Origin: Cinnamomum chago
Taxonomy: Eukaryota; Streptophyta; Magnoliopsida; Laurales; Lauraceae
NCBI GenBank assembly: GCA_038049695.1
Contig: CP142458.1
Coordinates: 60,111,501 to 60,175,500, forward strand
DNA: 64,000 nucleotides
Direction of reading: 5' to 3'
Under the pieces are notes generated by a model that did not search any database, was not told the origin of the DNA, and saw nothing but the letters and a program-made list of their open reading frames with translations. A program made the position numbers and the translations under genes. Positions 45,242 through 58,280 of the stretch are shown here, piece after piece. How positions within the stretch are numbered: position 1 is the first letter of the stretch; the number at the start of each line of letters is the position of its first letter.

Positions 45242-48200
45242 ATGCAGATCCCCAACGCCAACACTATTATTAGTAGGAAACTCTTTGAGTGGTTTCTCCT
45301 TCATGTCTCTTTTATTACTTGCATCAACTTGCTGTGCTTTGCAGAAGCTACCCACCCCTTAAGAAATGAGTCGGATCGGCTCGCTCTAGTCGCCTTCAAG
45401 GGTCAGATATCTGACGATCCTAATGGAGTCTTGGGTTCTTGGAACCATTCTCTCCATTTCTGTATGTGGGATGGAGTCACTTGCAGCAGGCGACATCATC
45501 AACGCGTCACAGCGTTGAACCTCAGAAGCCAGAACTTGGCAGGTTATTTATCACCTCACATTGGAAACCTCTCCTTTCTCAGGGTTATAGAACTCGCAAA
45601 CAACAGCTTCCAAGGCCAAATTCCACCCGAAATAGGCCGTCTGCCACGACTCCGCTATCTTCATCTCACAAACAACTCTTTCAATGGAGAGATTCCAGGT
45701 AATTTGTCCCAGTGTTCAAAACTCGAAAGATTGGTTTTATATGGCAATAAGATTGCTGGTAAAATTCCTCCGGAACTTTGCTCTCTGTCAAATCTCTTGT
45801 GGTTGGATCTTCGCGTCAACCATCTCATTGGCCACATTCCTCCATCTCTTGGGAACCTTTCATCTCTCACTGGTCTCTTTATATCCTATACTGATCTATT
45901 TGGAAACATTCCCGATGATCTTGGGCAACTGCTAAAGTTGGAATTTCTACAACTCTTAAGTGTTCAGCTTTCGGGTACCATTCCTTCTTCTCTTTATAAT
46001 ATCTCATCACTTACTGTCTTTGACCTGGGGCTTAACAATCTGCATGGGACCATTCCACCTGATTTCGGCAACAATCTTCCAAACATTCAATGGTTTTCTC
46101 TTGCCAGAAACCTATTAGGGGGACCAATACCATATTCACTGACCAATGCTTCTAGGATTGGACTTCTCGATCTTAGTGAGAATAGATTTAGAGGATCCGT
46201 ACCTATGAATCTTGGAAAGTTGCAAGCTCTTTCATGGTTTGATCTAGGATACAACTATCTTGGCGGTGAGAAAGATGACATGGGTTTCATCACTTCCTTA
46301 GCCAATTGCAGCAATTTGAACCTTTTAGATTTCTCCAATAATCGATTCAGTGGTGTACTTCCTTCCTCAGTAGCTAACCTCTCATCCCAGCTGACATTTC
46401 TAGTTTTATATCATAATCAGATATCTGGGACCATCCCGTCAGGAATTGAGAACCTTGCCAACTTGAACTCCTTGGTAATGCATGAGAACCGTTTTACAGG
46501 TAGCATTCCCAATCTTCTTGGGAAGCTACAGTTGCTGGAAGTGATTTCCTTAGGTGATAACAGACTCTCAGGGAAAATTCCACAATCCCTTGGAAATCTC
46601 ACGAGATTGTACCAACTCTATTTATATGGGAATGATCTACAAGGAAGCATTCCATGGAGCCTTGGAAACTGCCAGCGCCTAGAGGTATTATCCCTCTTCA
46701 AAAACAATTTTAATGGTACCATATCGAAACAAGTTCTGTATATTCCTCCACTGAGAAGGTTGTTTGTGAGTATGAACTCCTTGAGCGGACCATTTCCATT
46801 GGATGTAGACGGCTTGAAGAATCTTGAAATCCTTTATGTCTCCAACAATAAATTCTCGGGTGAAATTCCTAGCACTCTTGGCACTTGTACTCACTTGGAA
46901 ATACTTTATATGGAAGACAATTCCTTCCAAGGAAATATTCCTTCTTCCTTGAGTTCTTTAAAAGGCCTCGTGGAACTTGATTTTTCACATAACAACCTAT
47001 CTGGGCAAATTCCAAGATATCTGGAGGAATTTCTGTTTCTACAGTATTTAAATTTGTCTTTCAATGATCTCGATGGTGCCGTGCCAGAGCATCGAATTTT
47101 TCAGAATTCCAGTGCATTTTCAATTCAAGGAAATGTAAAGCTATGTGGGGGAATTACAAAATTGGGGTTACCTCCATGCTCCAAGCTAGTTCCAAAGAAA
47201 CACAAGAAAGCTATTCCTTTGATAGGAATAGTCATCTCTGGTGTTATTGTGGTTCTATCTCTCTTTATGTTGTCATATTTTTTAGCTCGTTACTGGTGGA
47301 AGAAGTCAAGCAAGAAAAGCCCCATTATATCTTCACTAGGAGAGCGGTTTTTAGAGGTAACTTATGCAGAGCTTCTCAAAGCAACTGATGGTTTCTCATC
47401 AGCCAATTTAATTGGTGTGGGAAGTTTTGGCTTTGTCTATAAAGGATTTCTTGATCAAATCGGATTGACTGCTGCAATAAAAGTTCTCAAATTACGACAA
47501 CAAAGAGCGTCTAAAAGTTTTATTGCAGAATGCAAAGCTCTGAGAAGCATCCGACATCGAAATATTGTTAAGATCTTATCTGTTTGCTCAAGCATTGATT
47601 TTCCTGGCAATGATTTCAAGGCGTTGGTTTTTGAGTATATGCCCAATGGGAGTTTGGACACATGGCTACATCCAAATGAAGAGCAGCACAATTTAAACTT
47701 CATTCAAAGGCTAAATGTAGCCATTGATGTGGCTAGTGCGTTGGATTATCTTCATCACGATTGTGAAGCTCCAGTAGTTCATTGTGACCTCAAACCTAGC
47801 AATGTTCTTCTTGATGAAGACATGGTTGCCCATGTGGGGGATTTTGGCTTGGCGAGGATTTTCTCCAAAGATGTGGGTAATTGCTCTCAGACTCAATCCA
47901 GCTCAATTGGGATAAAGGGATCTATTGGATATGTCGCCCCAGGTAACATACTTTCATTATTCCTTACTTTATTATGCCTTACGTTATTCTATAGATCCCT
48001 TGGCATGCATTTTTCAATTTTTGGTATTTTATATATATATGTAATACTTAAGAGCTTTTTTTGAGAAAATTTGCACATGGTATTAGGCACACTTATTAGT
48101 TGAAGCCACATGGGGTCATTCCAATCAGAAGAGAGGTCCAAGATGGAAAGATGAATGAAACCTAGGGGAATGAAAATGTCATCCTCAATAGAGCAGCCTA

Positions 48201-48773
48201 ATCCCATTATTTTTGATTCTCAAATTAATGGTTTTAGTCTTTTGTGTTTCAATACAACAGGGAGAGAACAGTTGGTTGTGTCAATTTATGGCTTATCGGC
48301 AGTTCACATTTAGATTGAAATAAATAAAAGAAAGATCTCTTTTCAAATAAAGGTAGGAAAACTACCAGAGGTTACTGGCTCTCCTCGGTCATCTCATTTT
48401 GATGAAGGACAAAGTCAAATATTGGGAGGCTTGGCCAAGTCACCTCATTTTCATATTGAATTATGATCCATTTAATAGGTAGATATGAATTTAAACAATT
48501 AATATTTACTTTTAAATAATATGCATGAGGTTTGGAGTCAACAATTTAAAAATGATGACTAAAGTGTAATTTGAAACTTATATTTGATTCCTCACATTTG
48601 GTATTTGGACTAAAAAGTTATTAAAATATGCAAGAGTTTTTTTATTTTATTTTCGTTATTAAAATATTTCCCTTGCATATAAAAATTTATTAATTTGAAT
48701 TAGTTACCATGAACACTCTTTAAATGTGGGCCCCATGCCCTCCAAATACATGCGCGCGCATATATATATATAT

Positions 48774-48810
<37 letters not shown>

Positions 48811-51191
48811 TTTTGAGGGATAGCTAAACACTTATGAACACTGTCTAGGTCACATTGAGTCACCACTAATAAAATAGACAGGGCACGAAAAAAATCCATA
48901 AATGGGTAACGGACATATAAAAAATCAGATCAAGTTTTGTTTAGTGTGGTATGGTTTCTCAATCCAACGATGAATATAAGTGAATTGATTGTCAAATATG
49001 AACGATTGCCAATCTCTTTATTTAATTTTGTTTTATTGTTTTCCTTGTGCATGTGCATGTAATGGTGGTTTTCTTGGGTGGGTTGATGATGGTTTGTGTT
49101 CTTAGGGGACTTTATAAACTAGGGCTAGCAAAACCGAACCCGATCGACCCACCAACCCAACCAACCCACGTAACCCGTACAACCCACAATTAACCTTTTA
49201 AGTTTTCATCCAAAGTATATTAAATGGATTCTTTCAATGCTTAAATAGGGATTTTAGCATCAATGAACAGGAAATTATCGAATTTCAAAGCTCCAGTATT
49301 TGAAATTCCCAAATATACACCCACGTGAAATCCAGAAATTTCTAATAAAGAAATGGCCTTATATATACTTAACCTTGTTATATGCATATCATACATATTA
49401 TCAAAGTATATTTTAGAGTTTACAATAGACATAAATGTGATGTATTATTAAATGTGAAGGAAAATATTGTAGTTTCCTTGGTAGCTAATGATACGAAGGA
49501 CGTCCGGGGCTACTGACTTTCAATGCCCCTTGAACATTCAATCCCCAATTTCTTAAACACTTAATCTCTAATTTCATTACTATAAGTCTCTAAATGTCAC
49601 CAGAGTCATTTGACTTTGGTACACTTTTTTTTTTTTAACTTTTTAGCCCTCGATCCCAAGATATCATGGGTTTTTAAAAATACATGATATCATGGGATCC
49701 AGGTAGCTTTTCAACTTTTGACATTTGGAACTCATGATATCATGTGTTTTTAAAATCCCATGATATCATGGGCAAAAAAGTAAAAAACAAAAGTGTACCA
49801 GAGTCAAACGACTCCGGAGACATTTACAAAAATTGGGGATTGGGTGTTTAAAGGGCATTGAAATGTCAAATCCCCTAATATATACTCTCTGACATTATGT
49901 ATTCTCATTTTTTCTTTTAGTTTTTTTTTTCTTTTTAATATTGTTCGCATTTTCTATTGCATGTTTGGGTTCTGAGAACGGGTTTTAATATGATGCCGAT
50001 TTTTTTGCTAGAATTAACATGAAGTTGATTTGTTGGAGAAAGATAACAGTACCTGTCAGGTTCATTCCGTAGTTGAATTCAAAACTCCAATTCCAACTAT
50101 TCAAAATCAGGGAGTGCATTTTTTTGGCGATGCTGGAAATGAAATGTGTCTTCATTCTTTTCTTTTCACTAACTCAAACCAAACCTCTATGGTTATTCTG
50201 GACTCAGACTCAGACCTGGACTTAGAGTCCTCAATTCTAATTGGAATTTATAGTTGGGCAAAGGCAAAATCAGCCCCAAATCTTGCTAATTGGATGGACA
50301 AAGGCAAGTCCAGCCCCATTTCGAATTGGACTCATGCTTGGACAATGGCAAGTCCAGCCCGAGTTGACCCATTTATAGCCTTAGAAACCATAATTTAACT
50401 TTTTTTTTTTTCTCAGTAGTGTCTTAAGATGATATGAACTTCATTTTTATTTCGCATATAAAATGGGACAAGGCTTTGATGTTCAATTGACCCTGGCAGT
50501 ACAAACCTGCGCCTTCATGAAATCAATGGGCAAAGTAATCATTATGAAATCTCAGCAAAATAACTGTAAATAGGAATGAAATCATAGCCATTCGTTTGAT
50601 AAGTAAATATATGATGTAACCATTATTAAGGAAGATCATGAGGAGAAATTCATGTCTCCGATGTTTGTGGGCCTAAGCTTGTAAAAATGATTTTGACAAT
50701 TTTTTTGAATCATGTCTTGCTATTTCCTTTCACATACATAAAAAGCAGAGTATGGAATGGGTGGTCAAGTTTCTACATTCGGCGACGTGTACAGCTATGG
50801 AATCCTATTATTGGGAATGTTTATGGGAAAGAGGCCTACTGATGATGTATTCAAAGACAATTTAAGCCTTCATCAACTTGCTAAAATGGCATTCCCAGAA
50901 AGAGTGATAGAGATTATAGATCATCGTTTGTTGTTGGAAGGCAATGAGAACATTTCATCTAATGAAGATTACAATGAAATGAGAAGTAGGATGCATGAGT
51001 CCTTGCTTTCGTTGGTGAGAATAGGTATATCTTGTTCCGTAGAAGCACCGAAGGAACGATCGGAGATGCGAGATGTTATGCTGGAACTACAAGGAGTCAG
51101 AGACTTTTATCTTGGTGTCAACAAGTATAAAGCTAAGGAGAAGAAGGTCCTCCTGTCACTCGAAGGTCCATCGTATATTAGTAATTATTGA
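45242..51191 (+). CDS. LRR receptor-like Ser/Thr kinase, subfamily XII type (At3g47570/EFR/Xa21-like)
   Basis: Coding exons are 45242-47942 and 50749-51191, joined at phase 1 (CCA G|gt ... ag|AG TAT), giving 1047 residues. They are: a hydrophobic signal peptide (about 12-36), the LRR N-cap with SWN...CMWDGVTC, about 22 LRRs of the L..N.L.G.IP type (about 83-620), a C-terminal cap, a membrane helix (about 657-683, IPLIGIVISGVIVVLSLFML), then a kinase. The kinase has G-loop GVGSFGFVYKG (about 723-733), catalytic Lys in AIKVLK (about 747), HCDLKPSN (847-854), DFG (867-869) and APEYG across the intron. HCD instead of HRD marks a non-RD kinase, typical of plant pattern-recognition receptors. It is presumably plasma-membrane immune signalling; the ligand cannot be inferred. 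The end GPSYISNY and overall length are usual for the family. No break is seen. If the intron is retained, reading continues 39 codons to a stop at 48062-48064, giving a form without the kinase C-lobe. Confidence 0.93.
48751..48808. repeat. (GC)n(TA)n microsatellite in the intron
   Basis: TGCGCGCGCA runs into about 25 TA dinucleotides with one GA interruption. Confidence 0.95.
49505..49876. mobile_element. Fold-back (inverted-repeat) MITE in the receptor kinase intron, about 370 bp
   Basis: The left arm GACTTTCAATGCCCCTT ... CAATCCCCAATTT ... AGAGTCATTTGACTTTGGTA ... GATATCATGGG pairs with the right arm, which inverted reads GACATTTCAATGCCCTTT ... CAATCCCCAATTT ... AGTCGTTTGACTCTGGTA ... GATATCATGGG. 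The centre holds four ATGATATCATG-like palindromes. The arms are about 150 bp with an internal spacer. Its edges (GGGG) and target duplication are not certain. A transcript of the intron would form a long imperfect hairpin. Confidence 0.75.
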
Positions 51192-51304
51192 GATGTTGTC
51201 AGCTATTGTGATAAGGAATATGATGTTGAACACCGTTTTTGTTTCAAATAATTTTTTTCAATGTTGTCCTTAATAATGTGCTTATTATTGTCATTAGTGA
51301 AATG

Positions 51305-51359
<55 letters not shown>
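51305..51359. repeat. Microsatellite (CT)n(AT)n after the receptor gene
   Basis: About 14 CT dinucleotides followed by about 13 AT, about 115 bases past the stop codon and probably in or just after the 3' UTR. Confidence 0.95.
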
Positions 51360-51629
51360 CAATTCCTATATTAATGAATGTTGTTTAGTCATGAATGTGG
51401 ATGGGTACTAGGAGAGGCTTGGGATAGCAACAGTCTATTTTGGTTCGTGATCCCTCGTGCTCATGCATCCATGTGGAAATAAGGTCATCTTCTGTGTTTG
51501 GAAGGGTGGAAAACTACTTTTGAGAGGGCCCACTGTCTTGCTAAATAAAAAATTGGCTTCAGAATCTATCCGTCTACAAAATATAAAACTCATTAATTGG
51601 GAGTAGTTATCTATTTGATCTTAGGCATT

Positions 51630-52190
51630 TTGATGGTCAGCAGAAGGGTCGCCATTGGCATTCCGATGCTCTCTCTTGCTGTAGAGGCTGTGAAGATGAT
51701 CTCCATCTCTTCTTCCTCTCTTCTTTGGCTTCTAAACATTGCTGAGTATATGTACCTTCAAAATGCAGAGCTTTCAACCTTTGGATGGCGCTTATCATAC
51801 TATGTGATGCCTATGCTGGAAGAGCTATCTTCTTTATTTATTTACTTCTTTTTTTTCAGCTATGAACTCTCTTTGGAGAACTAGAAAAGATGCCATATTC
51901 AGAGACATTACTCCAGCTCTAATGACCTCCTTTTCATTGCTTAATCAAATCAGATTCTCCTCCCGTTAAGCTGCATCAAAAAACCGTTCTCAAGTCCTCC
52001 ACTAGTTTCAATTCTTTATTTTTTTGGGACTTGTCGCTCTACTTTGATAATTATATATTGTTTGTTGTTTTTCGCTTTTGATCATTTTTTGTAATCTCCT
52101 TGGGATTCTCCTTTTGTAAATTTGGGGTTTGTTTTCAATAGTTCATCCTCTCTCAATCTATTGAATATTGCTTGCATTACAACAAAAAAA
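51630..52190 (+). mobile_element. Degraded LINE 3' end
   Basis: One frame gives CCRGCEDDLHLFFLSSLASKHC, resembling the LINE zinc-binding RT-associated motif (CRGCEEDLHHLFLSCPFA). Further on LWRTRKDAIFRDITP resembles the IWRERNDRIFRD motif before the LINE C-terminus. Then comes a T-rich 3' UTR-like stretch ending near ATTACAACAAAAAAAA. Stops interrupt it; it is an old fragment. Confidence 0.5.
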
Positions 52191-52199
52191 ATCTGTTGG

Positions 52200-53440
52200 G
52201 TCTAATTAGGCCACGAAATAGATGTTTACAAGTTTCTATTATGACCATTTAATATGCACAACATGAACGTTTTTTGTGTGAAAAACCATTTTTAAAGAGG
52301 GTAAGACTATCGTACTAGATAAAAATTGAATTTAGGATCTAGTCATCTACAAAATATAAAATTCATTAGGAGTTGTCATCTATTCGATTTAAGGTCATGA
52401 AATAAACATTATGCAGAGTTTTTGCTGTGACAATTTAATCACAACCTTAAATCTTGGAACTTGCAACAGCCAATGGAATTTATGTTTTTATTATATTATT
52501 AATATTAATACAAGGGAGAAAATAAGTGACACCTTATCTAATTCTCTAATTCTCAAATCCGACAATACGCTTTGATATCACTTTTTGAGGGAGATGGGAG
52601 GAGAGGAAAGAAAAATATGAAAAATGCTAGTTTATTGCATTATACTAAATTGAGTTACATCAAGCTAAGTTATAAACAACTAAATGTAAACCTGCTAAAA
52701 GAAAACTCTTAGCCAAAATAACAAAACACAATCCTAAAAGATAACATAAATATAATAAAAAAAAGAATCCTAATAAAATAGAAAGCAGTCCTAATCTATC
52801 CGGTTAACTACAACGACCTAACCCCTCTAATGTGTTTATCTAGCCAACAATGACTCTAACGTCACAAAATTTAGTCAACCAACCATAATCACAATCACGA
52901 AAAAGACGCACCAATTTTATGTGATTCAGCTAGTGTGTCTATGCCAACAGAATAAAAGAGATTATCTATTCCTCTTAATTGTTCTTAATTCTCCTTAGGG
53001 TTAGGGTAACAATTTATCAATATAAATATTCTTAAGCCCTTAAAAAGCCATGCTACAAAGATCAAAATACCCTCAAACTCTAAATATATCTAGGGTAACT
53101 CACATGCAACCAATTCGGTTAATTATTAGAATACAAGATACAAACCAACAATATCTTGAACACCCTAAAACGCATCAAAAAGAAAAAGGTGTGCAATTTT
53201 ATATTTTGATAATAGTTCATAATTTCTTTACTTTAATAGAAAGGCCAACAAAACAATGTCAATCCAGTACCAATACAAAGTAGACGTGCTTTTAGCTTTC
53301 ATTGAAATATAAAGTGTGAGACTTAGTTTAAACTATGGTTTAGATGTCCCTGATTCTCAGGTTTAGATGGTTATGAATTTCATAGGTTTTTCAATTGGTC
53401 GTGATTTGGATGCTATACTGAACAAACCTTTTAAGATCAT
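52200..53440. other. Intergenic stretch, nothing recognised
   Basis: AT-rich, with only short reading frames and no family motifs or clear repeat ends. Confidence 0.45.
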
Positions 53441-53445
53441 ATATA

Positions 53446-53490
53446 CTAGCAAAACACCCCGGTACTAAGCACGGGCAATATACATTATTA
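53446..53490 (-). mobile_element. Helitron-like 3' terminus (minus strand)
   Basis: On the minus strand it reads GCCCGTGCTTAGTACCGGGG then TGTTTTGCTAG followed by T: a short GC hairpin, then CTAG, then the T of an A/T insertion site. The element would extend to higher coordinates. The 5' end was not found. It resembles the terminus at 25200-25237, so both may belong to one family. Confidence 0.4.
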
Positions 53491-53718
53491 AAAATATTAT
53501 TTAATTTTATGATATAAATAAAAAAAATCCAAACTAATAGGCTTTCTTAAGATTCACATAATTGAATTTTAAATAAACAGTTGATACAAAAGTTTTAATA
53601 TTTTAGTAGAAACTTGAAATATGATATTTTTGTATATATAAATCATACTGAGATGGAAATAAATTATAAGAAATATAAAATATGATATTTTCCAATTAGA
53701 TGCAAGCTTGGTAATGAG

Positions 53719-53741
53719 TTTTTTTTTTTTTTTTTTTTTTT
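53719..53741. repeat. T23 homopolymer
   Basis: An unbroken T run. It could be the poly(A) of a minus-strand retroposed sequence, but nothing recognisable follows it. Confidence 0.9.
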
Positions 53742-54645
53742 ATGTCTACAGTAGGTATGAATTTCTTGACTTTAACCCTTGCCAGGTTTAGGTTGGGCTT
53801 AGGTCTTAATTTGCTTGACTCACCTTCCCATTGATATCGCTACTTACCTTTCTTCATGACAAACTTTATTTTTAAAAGTTATACTTGCAATAGATAATTA
53901 TTTTGTTTACATGCATCCACTTGCACCAAGGTAGAAAATAGGTTCCAAGATTCAAGTGCATCCAGAAACATGTGGTAAAACCTTAAAGCAGACCAGCATA
54001 TAAAATAGTACTTTACTTCAAAAATAAGAGCACAAAGTCATGGCAATCCAACTTTAGGTAGAACACTCAAAAATCTCACATATCATATATCACATCCAAC
54101 ACATAGATGGAGATTACAAGAAACATACAAAGAGAATGAAGAACTAATAGGCTTATTATATTCGAAACACAGTTTTACGTTGGGCATTTGACAGGATGAG
54201 ACTACAAGAAATTGCACTTTTGCCGACACTAAATAAGTGCCAATAAAGGTCTATAAAACACCGGTGAAAACATTTCTGACGATTTTTCTTGCGCCAGCAA
54301 TCTGCTTGGAAAATTATGCCAGTGATACCACTTGCCGGTGAAAAAATGTAGCACCGGTAAAAAGCTATACATTACTGATGTTTTTTTTTTTTTTTTTTCC
54401 GGCGGTAAAAGAGGTTTATTTCGTCAGGCAAAGAGTTTTATTTTTTCAATAATAAAATTTAAAAAACTTTTGCCAGCGTTATTTTGCACTAGGAAAAGTG
54501 GTTTATTTTTTCAAAAATAAATTTAGAAAAACTTTCGCCGACATTATTTTACGCCGGGAAAATATTGACAGTTTACAAAAATCATTTTTTCAAACTTTTC
54601 CGTCAGCGTTTTTTCTTGCCGAGAATATTTTTTTTAATTTACTTT

Positions 54646-54650
<5 letters not shown>

Positions 54651-54700
<50 letters not shown>
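54651..54700. repeat. (TA)25 microsatellite
   Basis: A pure TA run next to the left subterminal region of CACTA #3. Confidence 0.95.
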
Positions 54701-54705
<5 letters not shown>

Positions 54706-55957
54706 CAATTCATTACAACTTTCAACCTGTGCCCAATGAATAAATTGAAATTGCTAATTCCATTATCCAAGATCAAATCTACTACACACTCAACATCCAT
54801 TTCCATTCCAAAATCATAAAAAAATGAAACAAGAAAATTTATTCCACTTCATATTAATATTCAAACATCCTTTCAACATTGAAAGCACTTTACCATAACC
54901 ATTACAAAATTAAAACAAATGCTAACATTTTACTATGTACTAACATTTTAATGCCAATGCAAATTTACATATTCATATATGATCATTTCATTGTTGCACT
55001 ATTCCAACACTTGCACCATTGTTTTAAAAAACTTCATGCATATCATTTTAACATATAGCAATCTGTTACTTGCATGCTTGGCCTTCATGTTGGCTGCATC
55101 CTAGCTGCATCGACTCTTTCAACAAAATTTGTTTTTCAATTGTCATTCAATCTGCATTAAAAAAAAATAGCAAGATTAACATATGAATAAGAATGTCATA
55201 TGCACAACTTTTAGTGAAACCATAGAATAAAGCATGACTCTTCGAGTATTAAAGTTCCATGTGTCCTTAAATAAATACGAAAAGAGCTGATAACATACAG
55301 AGGCTACCACTCTCTGCAATACAGGAGGTGAAAATGACAGCAACAGAAGAGATGGGTTACATCTGGGTGTCCCTTATTTCTGGAGATAGTGATGGTGTTG
55401 ATATCTCAGTTAACTGGACAAAGGGGTGCTGAAATGTGGACTTTGGTTAGGTGGGGTCCATTTAGGAGCAGAAATTTGAATGGTTTGTCATATACCATGC
55501 ACACAGCAACACACTGCAAACACCAATACTATATGCATGTACACAGCAAATCAGAATACAACTTCAACTTTCAAACTAGAATGGCTTGTCATAAATCAAT
55601 AGACACAAATGAAGGAGATTTGTTAAAGAACTATATACTGCGTAACATCTTCCCTTCAACTTTCAAACTCCGCATATAACTTCTGAGCATAATCTATTCA
55701 AAATCATAACAGCAACAGCAGCAGAATATTTAACTACATCAACATTCTCTAACAATAATTCAAAAAGAAAAATAACACAAATAACACAATACCCAATTCT
55801 TAAGAGATCAATTTGGGAAACAAATAACAAAAATTTTAAATTCTAATGACAAACCCAACTCTGAAAATGACAGAGTTATAACATGGCCCAACTGGCGCGG
55901 TCCCAGATATGTTACATCCTGTATATTTGATACTCTATTCATCTCAAGAAGGTGTTT

Positions 55958-56085
55958 AATGATCATGAGTTCTTGGTTCATATGAAGTAAATCATGGTAT
56001 TCATATCTTCACCAGAGTTCTAATGATCATGAGTTCTTGGTTCATATGAAGTAAATCATGGTATTCATATCTTCACCAGAGTTCT
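55958..56085. repeat. 64-bp perfect tandem duplication
   Basis: AATGATCATGAGTTCTTGG ... CACCAGAGTTCT occurs at 55958-56021 and again at 56022-56085 without a visible difference. It is a recent event inside the old CACTA element. Confidence 0.9.
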
Positions 56086-57698
56086 TTTCCTATCCACCAA
56101 TAAATTAATTTCATTGTCATTCACAGTCAGTGTTTCTGCACTTTATATGTAATTTGTGTCTGTAAGCTTTTGCCCTCATGAAAACTAATGGAATGATTAT
56201 TCAGATCCTGATTCATAGTCAAAATTAGTACCAAAAGAAAATGATGGAAAAGAATAGAAACAATAGTTGAAGACATAGTTTAAAATGAGAAGAGAAATAG
56301 CAGCAGAATATGATGGTGAGAGTAAGCTACCAGATGCAGAAGAAGTTCTTCAAAAAATACAGAAAAGGAAGAAGAGGATCACCAAAGACAATCCCAATAA
56401 ATCAATAAAATTCACTCTAAGTTCATAACTCACCTTACACAAAAATTTATAGAAACACACATCCTAAAAAAAGGTCCTACCCAACCTATTAAACAAAACC
56501 TTCATAAAGCTATGCTAATTGCTAACCAAAAACAGACTTCTAATTATATTTAAATATTAATCTCATTTATAGTTTTAGTTGCAAAAGACACTAAAAATAA
56601 GGACAACCATTCCATTTATGTCAGTCAGCCCCAAATCGTGGTCCTTTGGATAGGCCTGGGTTAAAAAAATCTCTTGCTCTTAAGTTTCTTAATCCTAGAT
56701 TGAGTCAGAACCGGACCATGATAAAAGAAAATCACTGAATGAAAATACATGATATAAAAAACTACCTGAGTCCATAGATGTGTAGCGATTAGGGGTGCCA
56801 ATTTCTGACTGGATCTAGTCTCAGGGGTTCAGGTTGACATTTCCAACCCAAATAATAAACCGGTCAGACCCTAGTTGGTCCTTGCTACTCTCCCTGTCAA
56901 CCCTACCAACCCAGACCAAGTATACTCCTGCATAAGACATTCTCCTACGGGATGTAGGAGTACAGAAAAATGGATAGGAGTCCTCCGTCACAGGCTCGTC
57001 CACAATATTGTGATGATATCAATTTTCTCGATTATCAAGATGAAATTGTCAACACAAGCAGGATAGACGCAATCAAAGTCCCAACAGTGCTCAAATATAG
57101 TGGCAAAAGATGAATTCATTTTGATCGAGCCCAAAGACTTTGGATCCACCTCAATCAAAGGTTTCTCTAAGAGAAAGGGATGAAAAATCAAATTGGATGG
57201 TCACATGGATATGGATTGGATCTATAATTTGTTGAATTAAAAGAGGATTCAAAATAGGTCAGGCCTGGTATGCTTAGCAGGCCCACATATATGGGCACCC
57301 AGTCATATGGGGTCCACAGCCCCATAGCTTCAAATATTCTAATAGCACTACCAAAATCCCTTGCCCAAGGCATTACTAGCAAGAGCCAAACTACTCTTTG
57401 GATTTCTACTTAGTTTCTTTATTATGTTTCTAATTGCAATAGGATTCTATTATTTAGTGAATTTAATTTTTATGAGATTAGATGGATGGTAGGGTATCAA
57501 ATCCAAGGTTGAAGTGTTTTTCGAGACTTATATAAGCAATATACATAGGTCGTCCAGCCCTAGTCTTTGAATACTTTTCATATCATACTAATAAAGTTGC
57601 AATTCATGCAATTTTCCTTTCTTTTTTTTTTTTTTTCCTCCCTTGGCTAAGTATCTCCCATTGGATTGAAGATCTTATTTAGTGGATATTGACATGAG

Positions 57699-58280
57699 CT
57701 ACTATGCGACCTTTCTCCCTGTTTGACCGTGGATTTACTTTTGATTGAAGATAATTGGGGTGGCGGGTAGGTTCACAAATCAATTGAGTCACAATCAGAC
57801 TTGGCTCCCCTGACTGAATCAATTTTCTATAGAGTTCCACTTATAAGTGCATATATCCATAGAGGAAGAAAGACTATTTCTATGTGTGTTCTAAGTCCTT
57901 AGTGTGCAACCAATGCTCAATCCCTCACATCTAAATGAATGGTCTAGACCTTGGAACAGCATCCCAAGTGACCAATTTGAGCTAGCTCGCTACTATGCGA
58001 GCTTTCTCCCTGTTTGACCATGGATTTACTTTTGATTGAAGATAATTGGGGTGGCAGGTAGGTTCACAAATCAATTGAGTCACAATCAGACTTGGCTCCC
58101 CTGACGGAATCAATTTTCTATAGAGTTCCACTTATAAGTGCATATATCCATAGAGGAAGAAAGACTATTTCTATGTGTGTTCTAAGTCCTTAGTGTGCAG
58201 CAAATGCTCAATCCCTCACATCTAAATGAATGGTCTAGACCTTGGAACAGCATCCCAAGTGACCAATTTGAGCTAGCTCA
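57699..58280. repeat. 291-bp tandem duplication
   Basis: Copy 1 is 57699-57989 and copy 2 is 57990-58280, both CTACTATGCGA ... TTGAGCTAGCTC. I count about seven differences (about 2%). No coding meaning is visible. It sits inside CACTA #3. Confidence 0.9.

Larger units (their letters stand above)
47943..50748 (+). other. Intron of the receptor kinase gene (2.8 kb)
   Basis: Donor GTAACATA and acceptor AAAAAGCAG are at the conserved position within the APE motif, where this subfamily keeps its single intron. The first 620 bases are nearly identical to 11594-12216. Further in are a TA microsatellite and an inverted-repeat element. A reading frame at 50030-50398 is probably chance; it has a small repeat (GGCAAGTCCAGCCC, about three degenerate copies). 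Confidence 0.9.

Noticed and set aside
45242-48064. A 940-residue single-exon receptor kinase
   Set aside because: The frame runs past a conserved GT donor into the intron; the kinase C-lobe is at 50749-51191 and joins in phase.
50030-50398. 122-residue reading frame inside the receptor intron
   Set aside because: No family motif, no splice context, and it contains small degenerate repeats; likely chance or transposon-derived.
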